In this document: piece by piece, positions 15,414 through 21,408 of the stretch
How positions within the stretch are numbered: position 1 is the stretch's first letter
How the letters are laid out: each line of letters opens with the position of its first letter
Origin: CAYRIF01 sp964424205
GTDB lineage: Bacteria > Bacteroidota > Bacteroidia > Cytophagales > Cyclobacteriaceae
DNA: 23,983 nucleotides
Assembly: GCA_964424205.1 (NCBI GenBank)
Contig: CAYRIF010000012.1
Location: 1-23,983 of the forward strand
Direction: 5' to 3'
Position numbers and translations under genes: made by a program
The notes under the pieces: generated by a model
Told to the model about the DNA's origin: nothing
Databases searched by the model: none
The model's input: only the letters and a program-made list of their open reading frames with translations

Positions 15414-15823
15414 TGGTAGAGATAACAAACAAGCCAATCAATATTGATGACATAATAAAAAGTGTCGCCTCACAAAACGCAGGGGCAATTGATGTATTTA
15501 TAGGCACAGTTAGAAATAACACAAAAGGAAAGGCTGTAGTAAAACTAGATTTTGAGGCTTATGAACCTATGGCAATTTCCGAACTCCAGAAAATAGTAAA
15601 TACAGCCAAGCAAAAATGGGCTATTGAAAAAGTTGCTGTTGTTCACCGTGTGGGCTTACTTGCGCTAGGGGAAGTGCCTGTGGTCATTGCAGTATCAACG
15701 CCACATAGAAAAGATGCTTTTGATGCCTGTCAATTTATTATTGATACATTAAAGGAAACAGTGCCTATTTGGAAGAAAGAGATTTTTGACGATGGTGCGG
15801 TATGGGTATCCGCGCATCCTTAA
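15413..15823 (+). CDS. moaE: Molybdopterin synthase catalytic subunit MoaE
   Basis: The 136-residue protein has the MoaE signatures GAIDVFIGTVR (24-34), TPHRKDAFDACQFIID (96-111) and LKETVPIWKKE (113-123). K114 and K121 have the same spacing as the two active-site lysines of E. coli MoaE. It pairs with MoaD to form molybdopterin synthase. I start at the ATG at 15413, whose A is the last base of the moaD TGA (TGATG); a GTG at 15410 would add one residue. No moaA, moaC, mogA or moeA is in the window. Confidence 0.93.
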   Translation: MVEITNKPINIDDIIKSVASQNAGAIDVFIGTVRNNTKGKAVVKLDFEAYEPMAISELQKIVNTAKQKWAIEKVAVVHRVGLLALGEVPVVIAVSTPHRKDAFDACQFIIDTLKETVPIWKKEIFDDGAVWVSAHP

Positions 15824-15850
15824 TAGACATTGTCCAATCAGACCCCTTGG

Positions 15851-15875
15851 TTTGTGTCTTCACAAATTATAATTT
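15851..15875 (+). terminator. Weak hairpin after moaE
   Basis: TTTGTG (15851-15856) pairs with CACAAA (15861-15866) around a TCTT loop, followed by the AT-rich TTATAATTT. It lies between convergent moaE and the TerB gene. The stem is short, so termination is only possible. Confidence 0.3.
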
Positions 15876-15910
15876 GGAGGCGTGTAGCTATTAAAAAAAT
15901 ACCATAACTT

Positions 15911-16342
15911 CTACTCAATACTGGCTAATATCTCTTCATAAACTGCCTCAGGATCTTTTCCTTCTTTCAGATTATTTTGAATTGCATTAACCAGATTTTC
16001 AACGATTTGAGGCTCATAACCTAGTTTCAAAGCTATTCTAGAACAAATGTGAATCTCGCTAACATCTATTTCTCCATCAATAAGCATAATCCACACCAGG
16101 TCAAAGACCATCTGGAAGCGTAATTTAGAAGTGGTAGGCTCTTTGAATTTTATGTCTTGGAGGTTGCTTTTAATTTCTTCAAGTTCTGCTGCACTGACAT
16201 CGAACTTTGAAGCAATTTTAGTGATAAATGCTGATTCTTTTTCATCAACAGTTCCATCAGACATGGCTACCCTAAGCAATTGCTTTAAATAGTTCTTGTC
16301 ACTTGACGCATCATCTTTTTTAAATAACCCAAAAAATGCCAT
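15911..16342 (-). CDS. TerB-fold (tellurite-resistance/DjlA N-terminal-like) protein
   Basis: The 143-residue helical cytoplasmic protein has two acidic repeats characteristic of TerB: VAMSDGTVDEKESAFI (25-40) and IMLIDGEIDVSEIHIC (85-100). In TerB the acidic residues can bind metal. It starts MAFFGLFKKDD and has no other domain. TerB-fold proteins are linked to stress and envelope functions, but an isolated one has no defined job, and its tellurite relevance should not be assumed. It is divergent from the LiaF-like operon with a 215-base region between them. Confidence 0.8.
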   Translation of the reverse strand: MAFFGLFKKDDASSDKNYLKQLLRVAMSDGTVDEKESAFITKIASKFDVSAAELEEIKSNLQDIKFKEPTTSKLRFQMVFDLVWIMLIDGEIDVSEIHICSRIALKLGYEPQIVENLVNAIQNNLKEGKDPEAVYEEILASIE

Positions 16343-16450
16343 TGGTCTATATTATTTAGTGTTTAATATTTGAAAAGTAGAAATTCAAACAGATAAATGC
16401 AAATGTTACTCATTGTTAGGATGTTATAAACAATAGCCTGAAGTTAGTTT

Positions 16451-16499
16451 TTACCTAAAAAACCGCATATTTACCGATGTATTACACCGGCTTACCGAT
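16451..16499 (+). promoter_or_regulatory. Phased direct repeats, probable LytTR binding sites
   Basis: TTACCGAT occurs at 16471-16478 and 16492-16499, exactly 21 bases apart. A related TTACCTAA is at 16451-16458, 20 bases further upstream. LytTR-type regulators bind two roughly 9-base direct repeats separated by 12-13 bases, that is, two helical turns. ACCGATTAG in the downstream copy matches 8 of 9 positions of the published consensus as I recall it. The sites lie 59-107 bases before the ATG of the operon that encodes a LytTR regulator. Confidence 0.5.
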
Positions 16500-16557
16500 T
16501 AGGTATAGGTTAAAATGAGGAATAGTGCCATTTTTGGAGAAATTAATAGATACAATT

Positions 16558-17268
16558 ATGAAAGAACAAGAAAGCGATAAAAGATTAGTAATAGGTACTA
16601 TATTCATAGGATTAGGACTTATTTGGGCATTGCAAATATTAAATGTTATACCAGACCACTTTATACAAGAGTTTTTCACATTGCCTGGATTGTCATTAAT
16701 GTTAGGTGTTGTGCTAGTAGCGACCTCACGACACAAAATTTTGGGGGCAATATTTATGCTCTTTGGAGGGTTTCATTTGTTAGATGAATTTTTTGATATC
16801 CCTTACGAGTTAGCACAGTTCTTATGGCCAATAGGGTTGGTTGGACTAGGATTGGTAATTATCCTTAAAAGTAAAAAAAAAAACTGGCTTGATGGAGACG
16901 AAGGAATAGACGTTGGTACAGATTCGGATTATTTTGATGACATGGCAATATTTGGGGGAGGGGAAAAAATCTTCTCTTCTAATAATTTTAAAGGAGGCAA
17001 GGTTACTTCCATATTTGGCGGTTCACAAATTGACCTTCGAAAAACTCAATTGAGCGAAGGAAAGAAAGAGATTGATGTCTTTTTGATGTTTGGGGGAACA
17101 AAACTAATTATTCCTGATGATTGGAATATAAAAAATGAAGTGACGCCAATTTTTGGTGGATTTAGTGACAATAGAAAAATTGATCCTAATGCAATCCCCG
17201 ATCCAAGAAAGACCATTACCATTAAAGGGTTAGCATTATTCGGAGGTGGTGAAATTAATAGCTACTAA
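16558..17268 (+). CDS. LiaF-like membrane protein with FGG-repeat C-terminal domain
   Basis: This protein of 236 residues (from the ATG at 16558) has four membrane segments at about 10-30, 43-56, 61-74 and 88-104. A C-terminal domain follows in which FGG recurs five times (IFGGGE, IFGGSQ, MFGGTK, IFGGFS, LFGGGE at about 131-231). This is the pattern of the LiaF / cell-wall-active antibiotic response domain. I reject the upstream in-frame GTG at 16525 because family homology starts near the ATG. In Firmicutes LiaF restrains the LiaSR two-component system. Here it precedes a LytS-type kinase and a LytTR regulator by 65 bases, so a similar sensing or inhibitory role is inferred, with a different kinase family. 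Confidence 0.82.
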   Translation: MKEQESDKRLVIGTIFIGLGLIWALQILNVIPDHFIQEFFTLPGLSLMLGVVLVATSRHKILGAIFMLFGGFHLLDEFFDIPYELAQFLWPIGLVGLGLVIILKSKKKNWLDGDEGIDVGTDSDYFDDMAIFGGGEKIFSSNNFKGGKVTSIFGGSQIDLRKTQLSEGKKEIDVFLMFGGTKLIIPDDWNIKNEVTPIFGGFSDNRKIDPNAIPDPRKTITIKGLALFGGGEINSY

Positions 17269-17333
17269 AGAAAATTGAAAAGCGGTGTATGACATTTTTT
17301 TAGTAACTTAGGGTTTTCTGAAATGACATATTA

Positions 17334-18380
17334 ATGGCTAACCCAATTCTTAAAAAGAAAAGCAACTTATACAATTACATATTGTTATGGGCACTGGTAG
17401 CAGCGGCCCATATTTTTGTTTTATACTTTTTCTATGGGCTGGATATTACCATTGCTTTGATAGATGGGTTGCTATATAATTTACTTTTTGTTGGGTTGGG
17501 ATTGGCATTTTGGTATCCAGTTAATTATACTAATGTTAATACTAAGAACTTTACAAGTCTGGTTTCTAATCATTTAGCCGCTGCCCTTATTTCGGTTGGA
17601 ATATGGTTACTCACCGGAAAGTTTGTATTAGCAATTATTTTTTCTGCTAATGCAGCCTATCTTGAATTTTTAGCAAAGACATTGCCTTGGCGATACGTAA
17701 GTGGTATTTTTTTTTATTTCGTGATTGTACTCTATTACAATTTAATTATAAGCTATGAAAAGCTGCATGAGAAAGTAAGAGAAGAAGAGGAACTGAAATC
17801 CCTGGTGCAACAGGCGGAACTTAAAAGTCTAAAAGCACAAATCAATCCACATTTTATATTTAATGGTTTAAATTCTATTAGTGCGCTAACATTAACTAAT
17901 CCGGAAAAGGCACAGAAGATGATTATTGAGTTGTCAAATTTTTTGAGGTATGGTATTAACAAAGATGTGAATCAAAAGACAAGCCTAAAAGAGGAGTTGA
18001 AAAATATAGAGCGATACTTGGCGATTGAAAAGATAAGATTTGGAGATAGATTGAATTATCATCATGATATTAATGAAGATTGTTTAGATTTAACATTACC
18101 CAATTTAATTCTGCAACCCTTGTTTGAAAATGTTATCAAACATGGGGTCAATGAAAGTATTGAAGAGGTGGAAATTAAGCTGGCTGCTTGTTGCGAAAAT
18201 GGTCAATTACAAATAACAATTGGTAATAGTTTTGACACGTTCAATAAAGTCAAAGGAGAAGGTGTAGGATTAAAAAATATTAAACAACGATTGACTTTGG
18301 TTTATAACCTAATTGGACTGATGAAAATTCAAACATCAGAGAATATATTTACCGTTAATTTAACAATTCCACAGAAATAA
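17334..18380 (+). CDS. LytS-type sensor histidine kinase
   Basis: The 348-residue membrane kinase has an N-terminal part with four membrane helices (about 14-34, 43-60, 80-105, 121-140) and almost no extracytoplasmic domain. A short coiled linker follows, then a His_kinase (PF06580-type) domain. The phosphoacceptor is H173 in LKAQINPHFIFNGLNS. The ATP-binding lid motifs are LQPLFENVIKHG (260-271) and GEGVGLKNIKQRL (308-320). The regulator gene follows after one base. The lack of a sensing domain suggests that the stimulus comes through the membrane or from the preceding LiaF-like protein. Confidence 0.93.
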   Translation: MANPILKKKSNLYNYILLWALVAAAHIFVLYFFYGLDITIALIDGLLYNLLFVGLGLAFWYPVNYTNVNTKNFTSLVSNHLAAALISVGIWLLTGKFVLAIIFSANAAYLEFLAKTLPWRYVSGIFFYFVIVLYYNLIISYEKLHEKVREEEELKSLVQQAELKSLKAQINPHFIFNGLNSISALTLTNPEKAQKMIIELSNFLRYGINKDVNQKTSLKEELKNIERYLAIEKIRFGDRLNYHHDINEDCLDLTLPNLILQPLFENVIKHGVNESIEEVEIKLAACCENGQLQITIGNSFDTFNKVKGEGVGLKNIKQRLTLVYNLIGLMKIQTSENIFTVNLTIPQK

Positions 18381-18381
18381 T

Positions 18382-19131
18382 ATGACCATTAAAACAATTA
18401 TTATAGATGATGAAGCTCCTGCGCGAGCATTGCTTAGAATTTACCTGGCTGGGCAGGGGAACATAGAGGTGGTGGGAGAGTTTACAAATGGTTTTGAAGG
18501 GATTAAGGCTATAAATGCATTGAAGCCCGATTTGGTGATTTTGGATATTCAGATGCCTAAGATTAATGGTTTTGAGATGTTAGAACTGTTGGAGCATCAT
18601 CCAGTTATAATTTTTAGCACGGCGTATAATGAGTTCGCAATCAAAGCCTTTGAGTTAAATGCGGTTGATTATTTGCTTAAACCCTATTCAAAAAAGCGGT
18701 TATTAGGTGCTATAGCTAAAGCTGAAGTGAGGTTGAAAATTGATGTAGAATCCAGGGAGTTGCCAAATCTCTTAGCAGGTGTGAATGATTTGAATAATGA
18801 GTATTTACAGAGAATAGTGGTAAAGACTGGTGCTAAAATTGAGGTGATACCCATCGATGAAGTAATGTACTTAGAAGCCAATGATGATTATGTGAATATT
18901 TATGTAACGGGTGGAAAGTTCATAAAACAAAGAACGATGAAATACTATGAGCAACGATTACCGCCATCAAAATTTGTAAGAATACACCGGTCTTTTATTG
19001 TAAATATTGAAGAAATAAATAAACTAGAATTGATGGAGAAGGATGCTTATGTTGTTATTTTAAAAAATAATTCTAGACTAAAAGTAAGCCGTAGTGGTTA
19101 TCCAAAATTGAAGAGGGCACTCAGGTTTTAA
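18382..19131 (+). CDS. LytTR family response regulator
   Basis: The 249-residue protein has a receiver domain (1-120) with acidic pocket DDE (9-11), phosphoacceptor D55 in LVILDIQMP and K100 in DYLLKP. A LytTR DNA-binding domain (about 142-247) follows, with VMYLEANDDYVNIY and FVRIHRSFIVNIEEI. It is the cognate partner of the kinase encoded one base upstream. LytTR proteins bind direct repeats spaced by two turns. Such repeats stand at 16471-16499 before the operon, pointing to positive autoregulation. Confidence 0.95.
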   Translation: MTIKTIIIDDEAPARALLRIYLAGQGNIEVVGEFTNGFEGIKAINALKPDLVILDIQMPKINGFEMLELLEHHPVIIFSTAYNEFAIKAFELNAVDYLLKPYSKKRLLGAIAKAEVRLKIDVESRELPNLLAGVNDLNNEYLQRIVVKTGAKIEVIPIDEVMYLEANDDYVNIYVTGGKFIKQRTMKYYEQRLPPSKFVRIHRSFIVNIEEINKLELMEKDAYVVILKNNSRLKVSRSGYPKLKRALRF

Positions 19132-19299
19132 TAATTATTTCCATGAAATTATGTAGAAATAATACCCATAGTATGGTAGTTAGTTAGCAGTATGCTATTA
19201 TTTGAAATATATTCTATTCATTTAATGCAATTTTCAAGTAATACTACTTGTTTTGTATTAAATTGTGCTTGAAACATAAAATCGATTAATAAACGGTAT

Positions 19300-19307
19300 T
19301 ATTTTTG
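19300..19307 (+). promoter_or_regulatory. Likely -7 element (TATTTTTG) for the four-gene exported cluster
   Basis: TATTTTTG matches TAnnTTTG exactly. Transcription would begin about 19313, which leaves no leader for an ATG at 19317 and supports a downstream start at 19347. No good -33 element is visible at the usual distance. Confidence 0.35.
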
Positions 19308-19346
19308 TGAATTAAAATGTTAAAAATTAAATTGAAAAGGATGCCT

Positions 19347-19964
19347 ATGAAATCACTATCAAATTCATTAATGATGTTGCTCATGGCTGTTGTCATTATT
19401 GGCGGGTCAGGTTGTAAAAGTCAAAAGAAACTTGCAAAGGAAAAAGCAAAAAAAGAAGCAGAAGCCAGGGCAGTGCAGGTTGAACGCGCTACCAAAGAAT
19501 TGAAGGGCATTTTAAATAATGATACCATGACCTTGGAGGAAAAACAGCGAGCGGTTAATCGTATCAAATCTATGAATCTTAGCGATGCTAATGTAAATGG
19601 ATTAATCACTCAAATTGAAGATCAGATAACAGCAGAAAGTGCATCGCTTAAAAGTGCAGAAGGTAGTTCTGGCGGGACAAGAGAACAGCGACTTAACAAT
19701 TACTTTGGTGCTGTGGCAAATTCAAATAACATGAATGCAGCCAATAATAATATTGAAAAAACATTGGGAATGTTTAGTTCGCCTGACGCGTTGGTACTTA
19801 TTATTATTAGTAAATCTGGAGATGTTGTAGACTATGACAGACCCACAACTATCAAGAAATACTTAAACTACCTGAAGGATCAAAAAGCTAATCACAATAC
19901 AATTCATAAGGTTATCTTAGATGATAATGGAAAAATTAAGGAATTAGAACTTATTAAAAAATAG
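19347..19964 (+). CDS. Lipoprotein of unknown function, first gene of the exported cluster
   Basis: The 205-residue lipoprotein starts at ATG 19347, preceded by AAAAGGA; in-frame ATGs at 19317 and 19341 are less likely. The signal ends at C23 (IGGSGC). A charged helix rich in Lys, Ala and Glu (about 24-60) follows, probably a coiled spacer. The C-terminal part (about 113-205) resembles the N-terminal half of the domain in the next gene and in the LRR protein: a helix, a short strand, then DYDRPTTIKKYLNYLKDQ. I cannot name the family. It lies 8 bases before the next gene. Confidence 0.75.
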   Translation: MKSLSNSLMMLLMAVVIIGGSGCKSQKKLAKEKAKKEAEARAVQVERATKELKGILNNDTMTLEEKQRAVNRIKSMNLSDANVNGLITQIEDQITAESASLKSAEGSSGGTREQRLNNYFGAVANSNNMNAANNNIEKTLGMFSSPDALVLIIISKSGDVVDYDRPTTIKKYLNYLKDQKANHNTIHKVILDDNGKIKELELIKK

Positions 19965-19972
19965 AAGAAGAG

Positions 19973-20548
19973 ATGTTTAAATACAAATATTTATTAACAG
20001 GAGTGTTTACATTGTTATTGTCGTTTACAATTTTTGCTCAAGAAAACATAACACCCCAAAGGAAGCAGGCAATAGATTCTTTGGCGTTGGAAAAAGTGAA
20101 TGATCTTGGGAAATATATCAGTATCATTGGAAATAAAAACACACCGTTTTCAGAAGCAAAGCGGGTGATTGATCGGGCGCTAGAGTTATTTGTAGCAGAT
20201 GCAGAAATGGGTGTATCATCCCTGAGCCGTCAGACAGTAAAGAACTACACCGTACGGGAATATTTTGAGCGATTGATGGCGCTAAATTATGATCGGGTTA
20301 AAATTGATTGGTTTAATATTCAATATATAAGCGATTTAGAGCGTCAGCCCGATGGGAAATACGTAGGAGTTATTACCGTTTATCAGCGTTTTCAGGGAGA
20401 ATCTGATGATGGATTGAAGTACATGGATACGACAAAAAAAGACATCACAATCTATGTGGAGCGGAAACAAACACAAATAGGCGGTAGAATTATTGGTTTT
20501 TGGGATGTGTTGCTAGGGGATATTAGGGTTACAGAAACAGCTGAATAA
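19973..20548 (+). CDS. Exported protein carrying only the shared cluster domain
   Basis: The 191-residue protein has a signal peptide (1-22, ending IFAQ). The rest is essentially one domain (about 37-188) that matches the N-terminal region of the LRR protein two genes downstream. Compare IGNKNTPFSEAKRVIDRALELFVADAE with the IGDAETPQKERETIINQSF-LKVFRDAE stretch of the LRR protein, then a YFERLMAL / YLKDIDFF helix and a long beta section. The helix-then-curved-sheet pattern could be NTF2-like, but this is only a guess. The reading frame is flanked by 8-base gaps on both sides, indicating an operon. The function is unknown. Confidence 0.78.
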   Translation: MFKYKYLLTGVFTLLLSFTIFAQENITPQRKQAIDSLALEKVNDLGKYISIIGNKNTPFSEAKRVIDRALELFVADAEMGVSSLSRQTVKNYTVREYFERLMALNYDRVKIDWFNIQYISDLERQPDGKYVGVITVYQRFQGESDDGLKYMDTTKKDITIYVERKQTQIGGRIIGFWDVLLGDIRVTETAE

Positions 20549-20556
20549 TTTTGTTG

Positions 20557-21387
20557 ATGAAGAAAATACCTTTTCTTTTAGTTTTCTTTCTGCTGTCAAC
20601 CACTTTCTCTTTTGCACAGTCAAAAGTGGGAAGTTACGCAGGAGATGAATCACGCTTCTATGCTTCTACAAAACAAATAAATCAATTTTTCAGAAGGTTT
20701 AATGCGGAGGAAGACCCCAAAGGAGATAGAATATACAAAGGAAATAAACGGTTTAGAAATGCTAAACTGAGAAAAAAGTATCTCCGGGTTTTGTTTGACA
20801 ATGAAAGCTCCTCACTTGATAATACCTTAAAACGTATTTTTGTGGATGAGGTTACAGGACCTAATCCGAAATTTTTGGGTTTTCACAAAGGAGATTGGTT
20901 TGCAGAGGTGCATACAATCTTCAACTATAAAGGTAGAAAGGAAACAGCTATACTTTTTTTGAAAATTCAAGAAGAACCAGTGGGTTCTAAATGGGTCATT
21001 GATAAAGTATATTTCGAACCCTTTAATAAGTTGTTTGATTTTGATTCTACAGATACCAAAACGTTCATTCACCCGATGAGTCATGAACTAGATTTTATGA
21101 ATTTAAGTAAAGCTTTTAAGAATAAAAAGGAAATTGAAAAGTACACATCACGGTCTTACCACCCAGATCATCTGACATTATTTCTGTTAGAAGTTAAAAA
21201 ATCTAACCTTACTTTTCAATCTATTAAAAATGTGAAATTCCATTTTTTTCAAATAGATAATTGGTATTTTGAGTTAAGTGAGTTTAATAGAGGAGGATAT
21301 AATACCGGTTGGCTGATTTCGAATTTAACCAAATTAAATGAACAGCAAAAAGCCTCTTATAAAAAGTATATATACTTTGAAAATTAG
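20557..21387 (+). CDS. Secreted protein of unknown function in the exported cluster
   Basis: This protein of 276 residues starts at ATG 20557; two in-frame TTG codons just upstream are rejected. It has a signal peptide (1-21, ending SFAQ). A basic region (about 45-85) is followed by a mixed alpha/beta part with WFAEVHTIFNYKGRKETAILFLKIQ and a striking IHPMSHELDFMNLSKAF segment. It ends with FHFFQIDNWYFELSEFNRGGYNTGWLI. I cannot assign a family, although the motif density suggests a conserved Bacteroidota family. It may share overall fold with its neighbours (helical start, then strands) but direct similarity is weak. Confidence 0.75.
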   Translation: MKKIPFLLVFFLLSTTFSFAQSKVGSYAGDESRFYASTKQINQFFRRFNAEEDPKGDRIYKGNKRFRNAKLRKKYLRVLFDNESSSLDNTLKRIFVDEVTGPNPKFLGFHKGDWFAEVHTIFNYKGRKETAILFLKIQEEPVGSKWVIDKVYFEPFNKLFDFDSTDTKTFIHPMSHELDFMNLSKAFKNKKEIEKYTSRSYHPDHLTLFLLEVKKSNLTFQSIKNVKFHFFQIDNWYFELSEFNRGGYNTGWLISNLTKLNEQQKASYKKYIYFEN

Positions 21388-21408
21388 CATTATTGAAGTG
21401 GTGAAAAA

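Noticed and set aside
15911..16342. Tellurite resistance operon
   Set aside because: Only one TerB-fold gene is present, without terC, terD or other partners. The name reflects fold only.
19134..19163. ATTATTTC/GAAATAAT inverted repeat after the LytTR gene
   Set aside because: The stem is almost all A-T, the loop is 14 bases and no T run follows, so it is not convincing as a terminator.
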